Source: [Mycobacterium] zoologicum (GTDB taxonomy: Bacteria; Actinomycetota; Actinomycetes; Mycobacteriales; Mycobacteriaceae). From it: a stretch of DNA of 64,000 bases. The notes below the pieces were generated by a model. That model saw nothing but the letters and a program-made list of their open reading frames with translations. It did no database searches and was not told the origin of the DNA. The translations under genes were made by a program, and so were the position numbers. Shown here in pieces: positions 35,221-45,677 of this stretch. Each line of letters starts with the position of its first letter. The stretch's first letter is position 1. Location: contig NZ_CP083985.1 in assembly GCF_020172665.1 (NCBI RefSeq), positions 3,522,251 to 3,586,250 of the forward strand. Direction: 5' to 3'.

Positions 35221-35862
35221 ATGCCTGTGAAGGCATACCGCATCCCGGCGGCCGGCGTCGTCGCCGCAGCGCTGCTGATCAACCCGACTCCCGCGACCGT
35301 GCCGGTGGCCTTCGCCGACGGCTGCCCCGATGTCGAGGTGGTGTTCGCGCGTGGCACCAATGATTCGCCGGGTCTCGGCCGGGTGGGCGACGCGTTCGTC
35401 GGCGCCCTGCGCGGGCGGACGTCGCGGTCGGTCGGTGCCTACGCGGTGAACTACCCGGCCAGCTACGACTTCGGTCGGGCTGCCGACGGCGCCAACGACG
35501 CCAGCGGGCACGTCATGTGGATGGCGGAGAACTGTCCGGGCACCCGACTGGTCCTCGGCGGTTATTCGCAAGGTGCGGCGATCATCGACATCATCGCCGC
35601 CGCGCCGGTGCCCGGCTTCGGGTTCACCGCGCCGCTGCCACCCGAGGCAGCCGACCACGTCGCCGCGGTGGCGGTGTTCGGCAACCCGTCCAACAAGTTC
35701 GGGCAGCCGCTGACCAACAGCCCGGCGTATGGGTTCAAGACCATCGACCTGTGCACCGACGGGGACCCGATCTGCTCTCCCGGCCGTAACTTCTCGGCCC
35801 ATTCGAGCTACACGCCCGGCATGACCAATCAGGCCGCCTCGTTCGTGGCGGGCCTACTCTAG
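35221..35862 (+). CDS. Secreted cutinase-family esterase (Cut4-like, 213 aa)
   Basis: Second cutinase, matching Rv3452 in position. Signal peptide to ~33 (AFADG), GCPDVEVVFARGTNDSPGLGR, Ser116 in GGYSQG, Asp in DPICSPG, His in FSAHSSYTPG. A TANNNT box (TAGTAT, 35213-35218) lies only 2 nt before the ATG but 8 nt before an in-frame GTG at 35227, so a leaderless GTG start (211 aa) is possible. Converges on truA across the hairpin 35892-35950. Confidence 0.93.
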   Translation: MPVKAYRIPAAGVVAAALLINPTPATVPVAFADGCPDVEVVFARGTNDSPGLGRVGDAFVGALRGRTSRSVGAYAVNYPASYDFGRAADGANDASGHVMWMAENCPGTRLVLGGYSQGAAIIDIIAAAPVPGFGFTAPLPPEAADHVAAVAVFGNPSNKFGQPLTNSPAYGFKTIDLCTDGDPICSPGRNFSAHSSYTPGMTNQAASFVAGLL

Positions 35863-35891
35863 CCCCTCGCCCCTTCCCGCCCCCTCTGCCC

Positions 35892-35950
35892 CGAGCGTGC
35901 AGAAACGTCCGCCTCCAAGTGGGGTTTTGGCGGACGTTTCTGCACGCTCG
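35892..35950. repeat. Perfect 22-bp inverted repeat, member of a dispersed hairpin family
   Basis: Arms 35892-35913 and 35929-35950 are perfectly complementary; each begins or ends with CGAGCGTGCAGAAACGTCC or its complement. The 15-nt loop ends in GGGGTTTT. It sits between the convergent genes cut4-like and truA, where it can end transcription from both sides. The same arm starts a second copy at 63938, and a diverged relative lies at 24171. Confidence 0.85.
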
Positions 35951-35967
35951 CGGCAAAGGGGCGGGGT

Positions 35968-36825
35968 TCAGCGGGTGCGCAGGTCCCGGGTGATCACGAT
36001 GCGCGCCCCGAGCTGATCGTCCGGTGGGTAGTCCACCCCGACCAGGGTCAGGCCGCGCGCCGGGGCGGCGGTGAAGTCACTGGACCGGCGCTGCGCATTC
36101 AACAGATCGGCGCACCAGGCGACGCTGCGCCGGTGCTCACCGACGACCAGCAGTGCACCGACCAGAGAGCGCACCATCGACCAGCAGAACGCGTCGGCAC
36201 TGACATGCGCGGTGACCAGGTCACCGTCGCGCTCCCACTCGAGGCGCTGCAGGTCGCGGATGGTGGTGGCGCCCTCGCGATGACGACAGAACGCCGCGAA
36301 GTCGTTGAGCCCCAACAGAGTCTGTGACGCCTGCGTCATCGCCTCGACGTCCAGGGGGCGTGGCCAGGCGGTGACGTAGCGGGCCGACTGCGGCAGCACC
36401 CCGTAGGGCGCCGTCGACAGGCGGTAGGTGTAGTGCCGCCGCAGCGCGGAGAATCGGGCATCAAAGTCGCGGGTAGTCCGGTTCACCCGCAGCACCCGGA
36501 CGTCGGCCGGCAGGAAACGCGCCAAGCGCCGTGTCAGCGCCAGGAATTCCGGCTCGTCGGCGGGCCGGCCACGCGAATAGGCATGTGCGACAGCACTTTG
36601 CGGAATGTCGACGTGGGCGACCTGCCCGGTGGCATGCACGCCGGTGTCGGTGCGGCCGGCGCCGAACACCCGGACCGGAACGCGAAACACCGTCGCCAGT
36701 GTCTCTTCGAGAACACCGGCGACGGTGCGCTGTCCGTTCTGTACCGCCCACCCGGCGAAATCGGTGCCGTCGTAGGCGATGTCGAGCCGAAGTCGAACTT
36801 CGGCCCCGGACTCAGGACTCGTCAG
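35968..36825 (-). CDS. truA: tRNA pseudouridine(38-40) synthase TruA, start codon unclear
   Basis: Modifies the anticodon arm of tRNAs. The family N-terminus [28 protein letters not shown] is encoded at 36798-36715 and the catalytic Asp is in [11 protein letters not shown]. The C-terminal part has [15 protein letters not shown]. No ATG, GTG or TTG lies in frame upstream of the conserved N-terminus. The first GTG (36690) would delete 36 conserved codons. I extend to a CTG at 36825, overlapping rplQ by 14 bp, as the best available start. A sequencing error or a non-canonical start are the alternatives. Corresponds to Rv3455c. Confidence 0.85.
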   Translation of the reverse strand: MTSPESGAEVRLRLDIAYDGTDFAGWAVQNGQRTVAGVLEETLATVFRVPVRVFGAGRTDTGVHATGQVAHVDIPQSAVAHAYSRGRPADEPEFLALTRRLARFLPADVRVLRVNRTTRDFDARFSALRRHYTYRLSTAPYGVLPQSARYVTAWPRPLDVEAMTQASQTLLGLNDFAAFCRHREGATTIRDLQRLEWERDGDLVTAHVSADAFCWSMVRSLVGALLVVGEHRRSVAWCADLLNAQRRSSDFTAAPARGLTLVGVDYPPDDQLGARIVITRDLRTR

Positions 36826-37366
36826 TGGCTTCGGTGGCTTCGGGAGCCTCAGTGGCCTCGGCCGCGGAGGCGTCGAAGGCCTCGGAAGCCTCGGCCGCCG
36901 GCTCCTCGACCTTGGCTTCCTCGACCTTCTCGGCAGCCTTCTCCGCCTGAGCGGCCTTCTCCGCCTTGGCCGCGGCGCGACGCGCCCGGTCGGCCTCGTT
37001 GGTCACCGTCTTCTCCCGAACCAGCTCGATCACGGCCATCGGGGCGTTGTCGCCCTGACGCGCCTCGACCTTGATGATCCGGGTGTAGCCACCGCTGCGG
37101 TCCGCGAAGTGCGGGGCGATCTCGGCGAACAGCGAGTGCACCACATCCTTGTCGCGGATCTTCTTCATCACCTCACGCCGGTTGTGCAGCGTGCCCTTCT
37201 TGGCGTGGGTGATCAACTTCTCGGCGTACGGCCGCAGTGCCCGCGCCTTGGGCTCGGTCGTCTTGATCCGGCCGTGGGTGAACAGCGAGGTGGCCAGGTT
37301 GGCCAGCAGCGCCTGCTGGTGCGAGGACTTTCCGCCGAGGCGGGGCCCCTTGGTGGGCTTGGGCAT
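36812..37366 (-). CDS. rplQ: 50S ribosomal protein L17
   Basis: 184 aa. L17 core [34 protein letters not shown] to ~residue 120, then an Ala/Glu-rich tail of ~60 residues ([24 protein letters not shown]) as in other mycobacteria. Penultimate gene of the infA-to-truA cluster, 60 bp after rpoA. Confidence 0.98.
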   Translation of the reverse strand: MPKPTKGPRLGGKSSHQQALLANLATSLFTHGRIKTTEPKARALRPYAEKLITHAKKGTLHNRREVMKKIRDKDVVHSLFAEIAPHFADRSGGYTRIIKVEARQGDNAPMAVIELVREKTVTNEADRARRAAAKAEKAAQAEKAAEKVEEAKVEEPAAEASEAFDASAAEATEAPEATEATDES

Positions 37367-37426
37367 TGCGACTTCTCCTAAATGGGGCCGGCCCCCGTAT
37401 CAGGTAGGACCGGGACGGAATTCTTT

Positions 37427-38479
<1,053 letters not shown>

Positions 38480-38521
38480 CTATCTCCTTCTCGGCACCCG
38501 CTATTTGATGCCGGTCAAGTC

Positions 38522-38541
38522 CTGCACTGGTCAGTGCAGGG
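38522..38541. promoter_or_regulatory. Palindrome between rpsD and rpoA
   Basis: CCTGCACTG-GT-CAGTGCAGG, a perfect 9-bp inverted repeat 2 bp after the rpsD stop. It could be a partial terminator, an RNA processing site or a repressor target that tunes rpoA relative to S4. Confidence 0.4.
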
Positions 38542-38543
38542 TT

Positions 38544-39149
38544 TTACTTCGAGTAGAACTCGACGATCAGCTGCTCGGCGAGCGGCACAACGATCTGGGC
38601 GCGCTCCGGAAGCTGGTGGATCAGGATGCGCTGACGCTCCCCGACCACCTGCAGCCAGCTTGGGACCGGCCGGTCCGTCTGGGTCTCGCGGGCGATCTGG
38701 AACGGCACCGTGTTGATCGACTTCTCGCGGACGTCGATGATGTCGTACTGCGACACCTGGTAGCTGGGCACGTCGACCTTCACACCGTTGACGGTGAAGT
38801 GGCCGTGGCTGACCAGCTGGCGGGCCATCCGACGGGTGCGGGCCAGGCCGGCGCGGTAAACCACGTTGTCCAGCCGGCTCTCCAGGATGCGCAACAGCTC
38901 CTCGCCGGTCTTGCCGCCACGACGGACGGCCTCCTCGTAGTAGCGACGGAACTGCTTCTCCATGACGCCGTAGGTGAAGCGAGCCTTCTGCTTCTCCTGC
39001 AGCTGCAGCCGGTATTCGCTTTCCTTGATCCGCGCGCGACCGTGCTGGCCGGGCGGGTAGGGGCGCTTCTCGAATGCCTGGTCACCACCGATGAGGTCGA
39101 CGCCGAGCCGGCGGGACTTGCGGGTGGCGGGTCCGGTGTAACGAGCCAT
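38544..39149 (-). CDS. rpsD: 30S ribosomal protein S4
   Basis: 201 aa, primary 16S rRNA binder. MARYTGPATRKSRRLGVDL start, S4 RNA-binding domain with SRLDNVVYRAGLARTRRMARQLVSHGHFTVNG. Lacks the N-terminal zinc cysteines. 14 bp after rpsK. Confidence 0.99.
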   Translation of the reverse strand: MARYTGPATRKSRRLGVDLIGGDQAFEKRPYPPGQHGRARIKESEYRLQLQEKQKARFTYGVMEKQFRRYYEEAVRRGGKTGEELLRILESRLDNVVYRAGLARTRRMARQLVSHGHFTVNGVKVDVPSYQVSQYDIIDVREKSINTVPFQIARETQTDRPVPSWLQVVGERQRILIHQLPERAQIVVPLAEQLIVEFYSK

Positions 39150-39163
39150 CTTTCGTAATCCTC

Positions 39164-39574
39164 CTAGACCCGGCGCCGCTTGGGCGGACGGCAGCCGTTG
39201 TGCGGCTGCGGGGTGACATCGGAAATCGCGCCGACCTCGAGGCCGGCGGCCTGCAGCGAGCGGATCGCGGTCTCACGGCCCGAACCCGGGCCCTTGACGA
39301 ACACGTCGACCTTCTTCACGCCGTGCTCCTGCGCCTTGCGGGCAGCGTTCTCGGCGGCCAGCTGCGCGGCGAACGGGGTGGACTTACGCGAGCCCTTGAA
39401 CCCGACGTGACCCGACGACGCCCAGGCGATGACATTGCCCTGCGGGTCGGTGATCGTCACGATCGTGTTGTTGAAGGTGCTCTTGATGTGCGCGGCACCA
39501 TGCGGGATGTTCTTCTTTTCCCGCCGCCGGGTCTTCTGGCCCTTCTTGGGCCCGGTCGCTTTCTTGGTTGCCAT
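39164..39574 (-). CDS. rpsK: 30S ribosomal protein S11
   Basis: 136 aa. Lys/Arg-rich N-terminus ([21 protein letters not shown]), core [15 protein letters not shown] and C-terminal [13 protein letters not shown]. 5 bp after rpsM. Confidence 0.99.
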   Translation of the reverse strand: MATKKATGPKKGQKTRRREKKNIPHGAAHIKSTFNNTIVTITDPQGNVIAWASSGHVGFKGSRKSTPFAAQLAAENAARKAQEHGVKKVDVFVKGPGSGRETAIRSLQAAGLEVGAISDVTPQPHNGCRPPKRRRV

Positions 39575-39579
39575 GGGTC

Positions 39580-39954
39580 TTACCTGGCCTTCTTCTTACC
39601 GGCGATGGTGCGCTTGGGGCCCTTGCGGGTGCGCGCGTTGGTCTTGGTCCGCTGGCCGCGCACCGGCAGGCCGCGACGGTGCCGCAGACCCTGGTAGCAG
39701 CCGATCTCGATCTTGCGGCGGATGTCCGCCTGCACCTCGCGGCGCAGGTCGCCCTCGACCTTCAGGTTGCGCTCGATGTAGTCACGCAGCGCAGTCACCT
39801 GGTCGTCGGTCAGGTCCTTGCTGCGCTGGTCCTTGTCGATACCGGTGGCGGCGAGGATCTCGCAGGAGCGAGTACGGCCGATGCCGTAGATGTAGGTCAG
39901 CGCGATCTCCATGCGCTTATCGCGCGGCAGGTCGACGCCCACTAGTCGTGCCAT
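39580..39954 (-). CDS. rpsM: 30S ribosomal protein S13
   Basis: 124 aa. Start placed at [19 protein letters not shown], which gives the M. tuberculosis length; the frame has two earlier codons. [21 protein letters not shown] tail. A 175-bp gap to rpmJ upstream suggests a processing or promoter site there, but I cannot define one. Confidence 0.99.
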   Translation of the reverse strand: MARLVGVDLPRDKRMEIALTYIYGIGRTRSCEILAATGIDKDQRSKDLTDDQVTALRDYIERNLKVEGDLRREVQADIRRKIEIGCYQGLRHRRGLPVRGQRTKTNARTRKGPKRTIAGKKKAR

Positions 39955-40129
39955 GGGTGGCATTCCCTCTTTCGTAGCGGAGGTGTTGGTCCCAGCCCGT
40001 TCCCGGTGTGAAAAGCTCCGGGGCCCGGCCTCCGATCCGGGCGTTGCTGAGCCGGCCCATCTCTAAAGATGCCAGCGGAGCTCAGTGGTACTGGGAGGTC
40101 TGCATTCAGTTGTGGTTGAAGCTGCTTGG

Positions 40130-40243
40130 CTAGCCCTGACGCTGCTTGTGGCGCGGGTCCGAGCAGATCACCATGACACGACCGTGCCGACGGATCACCC
40201 TGCACTTGTCGCAGATCGGCTTGACGCTGGGGTTCACCTTCAC
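40130..40243 (-). CDS. rpmJ: 50S ribosomal protein L36
   Basis: 37 aa, too short for routine ORF calling. Reads [20 protein letters not shown] and ends [11 protein letters not shown], with the three Cys and one His of the zinc-ribbon form. GTG start without a clear ribosome site. 56 bp after infA. Confidence 0.97.
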
Positions 40244-40299
40244 GGCTGCTGTGGTCCTGTTCTTATCGCTGGTCTGACGTACGGATGACGCTTGGAGAA

Positions 40300-40521
40300 T
40301 TACTTGTACCGGTAGACGATGCGTCCGCGGGACAGGTCGTAGGGCGACAGCTCCACGACCACCCGGTCCTCGGGCAGGATCCGGATGTAGTGCTGCCGCA
40401 TCTTGCCGCTGATATGGGCGAGTACCTTGTGACCGTTCTCCAGCTCAATACGAAACATCGCATTGGGCAGTGGTTCGACCACTCGACCCTCGACCTCGAT
40501 GGCACCGTCTTTCTTGGCCAT
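40300..40521 (-). CDS. infA: Translation initiation factor IF-1
   Basis: 73 aa, single S1/OB fold: [40 protein letters not shown], ending [10 protein letters not shown]. Blocks the ribosomal A site during initiation. First gene of the infA-rpmJ-rpsM-rpsK-rpsD-rpoA-rplQ-truA run. The 284-bp region upstream (40522-40805) holds its promoter and no gene. Confidence 0.99.
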
Positions 40522-40689
40522 TACTCTCCGGCGATCCTCCGTGTCTGGCTTAACTGTTGTGTGCATGCGCCCGCCACGGCACAGCGCTGACCGACTGCAA
40601 AACGTGAGCCGGTGGCAGGAAGTTCCAGGTTGTCCAGGAACCCAAGACTGGGCACGCAAGAGCCGATGCGGACGCCGCACCGTCGTCCA

Positions 40690-40718
40690 ACAATACCCGC
40701 ATCCGCGCCACAGTCCAA
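40690..40718 (-). promoter_or_regulatory. Probable infA operon promoter
   Basis: On the complement: -35-like TTGGAC (40713-40718), 17-bp spacer, -10 TATTGT (40690-40695). It implies a leader of ~160 nt before infA. Confidence 0.5.
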
Positions 40719-40805
40719 AAGAGCCGAAAACCGACGTCGGCGGGGCCTCGCTAACCGCGGCGCTAAACCCGCGGTCCAGCTTCGCCTCTCCTCCGTCGAG
40801 CCTCG

Positions 40806-42803
40806 CTAACCGCGGCGCGGAAGCCGCAGCTGCCAGCGCACCACACCGGCCCACACCACCCCCAGCAGCGCCAGGATCGCCATGTCGGCCAGCCACCACC
40901 GGGCCTCGTGCGTCCACAACTGGTCGTGCGCGGCGAGCGGATCGATGGCGGTCACATCGACCGTCGCGGCAGCGGCGGCGTACCCCCACCGCGACGGCAG
41001 GTACCAGGAGATCTGGCTGAGCCCGAATCGCGTGCCGATCGGGAACATGCCTCCGGAGAACACCAGCGAGACCATGATCACCACCACCAGCATCGGCAGG
41101 ATCTGCTCGGTGGATTTGGCCATCGCCGACAGCGCCAGCCCGATCACCGCCGAGACGATCGCGGTGAGCGCGAGCACCAGATACAGCTCGAGGACCGGGC
41201 TGCCCAACAGCAGCGCACCACGGGTCGGCGCACCCTTGCCGGCCACCACGATCGCGCTCAGCACCGCGGTCTGCAACAGTGCCGCGGCGCTGAACACCAG
41301 CACCTTCGCCGCCAGATACGCCGACGCCGACAGGCCCACCGACTGTTCGCGACGGAAGATGGATCGCTCCCCCACCAGATCCCGGATGGTCAGCGCTGTG
41401 CCCATGAACACCACCGAGACCAGCAGAACCAACAGGATCACCGACGCCTCTGAGGGCGAATCACTGCGTGGATCGGCGATCCCGAAACCACTGTCGCCGG
41501 GCACCACCAGCGCCAGCGCACCGAGAATGAACGGCAGCACCGCCAGGAAGGCGAAGTAGCCGCGGTCGGCCACGATCAACCGGATCTGACGACGGGCCAC
41601 GCTGAAGATCTGACGCGTCAGGCTGGTGCGGGCCGGATTGCCGGCAGCGTCGGCCCCGCTGCGGGCCTGGGCCCCGAACCGTCGCACCGTCCCGGTGTCC
41701 TGCCGGCGGGCCAGGTAGTCGCGGTGCGCGGCGTCGGGGTCGGCGCTGACGAAGGCGAAGATGTCCGCCCAGTCGGTGCCGCCCATCACCGCGCCGATCT
41801 CGGCGGGCGGCCCGGAGAACGCCGTCTTGCCGCCGGGCGCCAGCAGCAGCACCTGGTCGCACATGTCGAGGTAGGTCAGCGAGTGAGTCACCACCACGAC
41901 CACCCGGTCGGCGTCGGCGAGCCGGCGCAGCATCGTCATGACCTGGCGGTCCAACGCCGGGTCCAGGCCTGAGGTCGGCTCATCGAGGATCAACAGCGAC
42001 GGCCCGGTGAGCAGTTCCATCGCCACCGACGCGCGTTTGCGCTGACCGCCGGAGAGCTTGTCGACCCGGGTCTTGCGGTGCGGGGTCAACTCCAGTTCAT
42101 CGATGACCCGGTCCACCACGGCGCGACGATCGGCCGCGGAGGTGTCCGGCGGCAGTCGCAGCTCGGCGGCGTATCCAAGCGCCTGCTCGACGGTGAGCTG
42201 GCGGTGCACGACGTCGTCCTGGGGCACCACCCCGATCCGCGACCGCAGCGATGCGTACTGGGCGTGTACGTCGTGGCCGTCGAAGCCGACTCGGCCGATG
42301 CTGGGTTGCATTGCGCCGCCCAGCAGGTTGATCAGGGTGGACTTGCCCGCGCCCGACGGCCCGATGACCGCCGTGAGGGTTCCGGGCCGCGCGGTCAAGG
42401 ACACGTCGTCCAGCAGTTGCCGGCCGTCGATGGTCAGCCCGAGCTGCTCCGCCTCGAGTCCGCCGACATGGTGATCGACGGGCCGGAGCACCAGGGTGCC
42501 GCCCGCGACGGTGAAATCGGTGTTGCCGAAGGTGACGACGTCACCGTCGCTCAGCGCGGAGCGGACGATCCGGCGGCCGTTGACGAAGGTGCCGTTGATG
42601 CTGTCGCTGTCGATAATCACCAGGCCGGCCCCGGTGGTGACCAAGGTGGCGTGCGCCCGCGACACCAGCGGATCGGCGACCACCATGTCGCTGTCGGCGC
42701 GGCGACCGATCTGAACCTCGGTGGACCGGCCGCCGCTCATGACCGGTATCGACACGGTGGGTGATTCGTCTCCCGCCGGACCCGTCGGCTTGAGCGGCGT
42801 CAT
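40806..42803 (-). CDS. FHA-domain ABC transporter (half-transporter fused to permease, 665 aa)
   Basis: ABC exporter of the ABCG/Rv1747 type. One forkhead-associated domain at ~25-110 (GRR 33-35, SRAH 48-51, GTFVNG 71-76) should bind phospho-threonine, linking transport to Ser/Thr kinases. The nucleotide-binding domain has Walker A GPSGAGKS (148-155), signature LSGGQRKR and Walker [13 protein letters not shown]. The C-terminal half has about six membrane spans (ABC2 permease). M. tuberculosis Rv1747 has two FHA domains and 865 aa (from memory); this one has a single FHA. Start chosen at MTPLKPTG (42803) behind GGTGAGG. Substrate is unknown. Confidence 0.87.
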
Positions 42804-42906
42804 GGCCTCACCCACCTCACCGTTCGGGTTGCACTGGACACCGCAAACCCTAGTGGCGGGGGCTCCGGGCCGCCTGTGAACGCGGCGGCAAGCCGCCTCT
42901 CGCATT

Positions 42907-42924
42907 TACTAGGATGTCCTAGTA
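42907..42924. promoter_or_regulatory. Palindromic operator upstream of mmsA
   Basis: TACTAGGATGTCCTAGTA, a perfect 8-bp inverted repeat around TG, 54 bp before the mmsA start and within the likely promoter. Shape and AT-rich arms fit a TetR-family site. No regulator gene is adjacent. Confidence 0.7.
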
Positions 42925-42978
42925 TTCTCGGGGTCGGGGCCGGCTCCGGTCCACCCACCACAGTCACGGGGATGGCGC

Positions 42979-44499
42979 ATGACCACACAGATTTCGCACT
43001 TCATCAACGGCAAACGCGCCGCGGGCGCATCCAAGCGCACCGCCGACGTGTTCGATCCCAGCACCGGAGCGGTGCAGGCCAAGGTCCCGCTGGCCGACTC
43101 CGCCGAAGTCGACGCCGCCGTCGCCATCGCAGTGGAAGCCCAAAAGGGCTGGGCCGCATACAATCCGCAGCGCCGGGCCCGGGTATTGATGCGCTTCATC
43201 AACCTGGTCAACGAGAACATGGACGAGCTGGCCGAGCTGCTCTCCCGCGAACACGGCAAGACCGTCGACGACGCCCGCGGCGACATTCAGCGCGGCATCG
43301 AGGTGATCGAGTTCTCCGTCGGCATCCCGCACCTGCTCAAGGGCGAGCACACCGAGGGCGCCGGCCCAGGCATCGACGTGTTCTCGCTGCGCCAGCCGCT
43401 GGGCGTCGTCGCCGGGATCACCCCGTTCAACTTCCCGGCGATGATCCCGCTGTGGAAAGCCGGCCCGGCGCTGGCCTGCGGCAACGCGTTCATCCTCAAG
43501 CCGTCCGAGCGCGACCCGTCGGTGCCGGTGCGCCTGGCCGAACTGTTCCTCGAGGCCGGGTTGCCGGCCGGAGTGTTCCAGGTGGTGCACGGCGACAAGG
43601 AGGCCGTGGACGCCCTGCTGCACCACCCCGACATCCAAGCCGTCGGTTTCGTCGGCAGCTCCGACATCGCCGAGTACATCTACTCGACGGCGACCGCCAA
43701 CGGCAAGCGTGCGCACTGCTTCGGCGGCGCGAAGAACCACATGATCGTGATGCCCGACGCCGACCTGGACCAGGCCGTCGACGCGCTGATCGGCGCCGGA
43801 TACGGCAGCGCCGGCGAGCGCTGCATGGCGATCAGCGTGGCGGTGCCGGTCGGTGAGGAAACCGCCGATCGCCTGCGCGCCAAGCTGGTCGAGCGGGTCA
43901 ACCAGTTGCGGGTCGGGCACAGCCTGGACCCCAAGTCCGACTACGGGCCGCTGATCACCGAGGCCGCCCTGGCCCGGGTCCGCGACTACATCGGCCAGGG
44001 CGTGGACGCCGGCGCCGAATTGGTGGTCGACGGGCGGGAGCGCGCCAGCGACGAGCTGACCTTCGGCGATCACAACCTGGCCGACGGCTACTTCATCGGG
44101 CCCACCCTGTTCGATCACGTCACCACCGAGATGTCGATCTACACCGACGAGATCTTCGGCCCGGTGCTGTGCATCGTCCGGGCCGCCAATTACGAAGAGG
44201 CGCTTGCGTTGCCGTCCGAGCACGAGTACGGCAACGGGGTGGCGATCTTCACCCGCGACGGCGACACCGCCCGCGACTTCACCTCCCGGGTGCAGGTCGG
44301 GATGGTCGGGGTGAACGTGCCGATCCCGGTGCCGGTGGCCTATCACACCTTCGGGGGCTGGAAGCGGTCCGGATTCGGCGACCTCAACCAGCACGGCACC
44401 GCGTCGATCCAGTTCTACACCAAGGTCAAGACCGTCACGCAGCGCTGGCCCTCGGGCATCAAGGACGGGGCCGAATTCCATATCCCCACAATGGGATAG
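42979..44499 (+). CDS. mmsA: CoA-acylating methylmalonate-semialdehyde dehydrogenase
   Basis: Oxidises methylmalonate semialdehyde to propionyl-CoA at the end of valine (and thymine) breakdown. 506 aa of the aldehyde dehydrogenase fold. PFNFPAMIPLWKAGPALA and FVGSSDIAEYIY bind NAD, and the catalytic Cys is in GSAGERCMA. First gene of a tight operon with fadE9 (6 bp) and mmsB (8 bp). Corresponds to Rv0753c. Confidence 0.96.
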   Translation: MTTQISHFINGKRAAGASKRTADVFDPSTGAVQAKVPLADSAEVDAAVAIAVEAQKGWAAYNPQRRARVLMRFINLVNENMDELAELLSREHGKTVDDARGDIQRGIEVIEFSVGIPHLLKGEHTEGAGPGIDVFSLRQPLGVVAGITPFNFPAMIPLWKAGPALACGNAFILKPSERDPSVPVRLAELFLEAGLPAGVFQVVHGDKEAVDALLHHPDIQAVGFVGSSDIAEYIYSTATANGKRAHCFGGAKNHMIVMPDADLDQAVDALIGAGYGSAGERCMAISVAVPVGEETADRLRAKLVERVNQLRVGHSLDPKSDYGPLITEAALARVRDYIGQGVDAGAELVVDGRERASDELTFGDHNLADGYFIGPTLFDHVTTEMSIYTDEIFGPVLCIVRAANYEEALALPSEHEYGNGVAIFTRDGDTARDFTSRVQVGMVGVNVPIPVPVAYHTFGGWKRSGFGDLNQHGTASIQFYTKVKTVTQRWPSGIKDGAEFHIPTMG

Positions 44500-44505
44500 G
44501 GCGCA

Positions 44506-45669
44506 ATGGACACGACATTGGACGCAGAAGAACGGGTGATCGTCGAGACCGCGGCGGCGTTCGCCGAGAAGCGGCTGGCACCCTACGCGCTGGAATGGGA
44601 TGCCACCCACCACTTTCCGGTGGATGTGATGCGCGAGGCCGCCGGCCTGGGCATGGCGGCGATCTACTGCCGCGAAGACGCCGGCGGCTCGGGCCTGCGC
44701 CGCCTGGACGGGGTGCGCATCTTCGAACAGCTCTCGATCGCCGATCCGGTGATCGCCGCCTACCTGTCGATCCACAACATGTGCGCCTGGATGATCGACA
44801 GCTACGGCACCGAGGAACAGCGCAAGGCCTGGGTGCCCACGCTTGCGTCGATGGAATCCGTCGCCAGCTACTGCCTCACCGAACCCGGCGCGGGCTCGGA
44901 CGCCAGCGCGCTCAGCACCCGCGCGGTGCGCTCGGGCGGCGACTATGTGCTCGACGGCGTCAAGCAGTTCATCTCCGGCGCCGGCGTCTCCGACGTGTAC
45001 GTGATTATGGCGCGAACCGGGGACGACAGCCCGCGGGGCATCTCGACGTTTATCGTCGAAAAGGGCACGCCCGGACTGAGTTTCGGCGCCGCCGAGCAGA
45101 AGATGGGCTGGAATGCCCAGCCGACCGCCCAGGTCGTCCTCGAAGGGGTGCGGGTGCCCGCCGAGGCGATGTTGGGTGGCGCGCAGGGCGAGGGCACCGG
45201 ATTCTCGATCGCGATGAACGGCCTCAACGGCGGCCGGATCAACATCGCAGCCTGCTCACTGGGCGGCGGCCAGGCCGCGTTCGACAAGACCGGCGCCTAC
45301 CTGGCCGACCGTCAGGCGTTCGGCAAGGCGCTGCTCGACGAGCCGACCGTCCGGTTCACCCTCGCCGACATGGCCACCGCCCTGGAGACCTCGAGGCTGC
45401 TGCTGTGGCGGGCGGCCAGTGCACTCGACGAGGGATCTCCGGACAAGGTCGAGTTGTGCGCGATGGCCAAGCGCTACGTCACCGACGCGTGCTTCGAGGT
45501 GGCCGACAAGGCCCTGCAGCTGCACGGCGGGTACGGGTATCTGCGTGAGTACGGTCTGGAGAAAATCGTCCGGGATCTGCGGGTGCACCGCATCCTGGAA
45601 GGCACCAACGAGATCATGCGGATGGTCGTCGGCCGAGCCGAGGCCTCCCGAGTCCGATCCGGCAGCTAG
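44506..45669 (+). CDS. fadE9: Acyl-CoA dehydrogenase FadE9, probable isobutyryl-CoA dehydrogenase
   Basis: 387-aa FAD enzyme. ASYCLTEPGAGSDAS and FISGAGVSDVYVIMA line the flavin site, and the C-terminal LHGGYGYLREYGLEKIVRDLR and RILEGTNEIMR carry family signature residues. Operon position between mmsA and mmsB points to isobutyryl-CoA oxidation in valine degradation. Corresponds to Rv0752c. Confidence 0.94.
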   Translation: MDTTLDAEERVIVETAAAFAEKRLAPYALEWDATHHFPVDVMREAAGLGMAAIYCREDAGGSGLRRLDGVRIFEQLSIADPVIAAYLSIHNMCAWMIDSYGTEEQRKAWVPTLASMESVASYCLTEPGAGSDASALSTRAVRSGGDYVLDGVKQFISGAGVSDVYVIMARTGDDSPRGISTFIVEKGTPGLSFGAAEQKMGWNAQPTAQVVLEGVRVPAEAMLGGAQGEGTGFSIAMNGLNGGRINIAACSLGGGQAAFDKTGAYLADRQAFGKALLDEPTVRFTLADMATALETSRLLLWRAASALDEGSPDKVELCAMAKRYVTDACFEVADKALQLHGGYGYLREYGLEKIVRDLRVHRILEGTNEIMRMVVGRAEASRVRSGS

Positions 45670-45677
45670 GGGCATTG

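Noticed and set aside
42964..44775. Minus-strand 603-aa frame
   Set aside because: Antisense of mmsA, with no family features.
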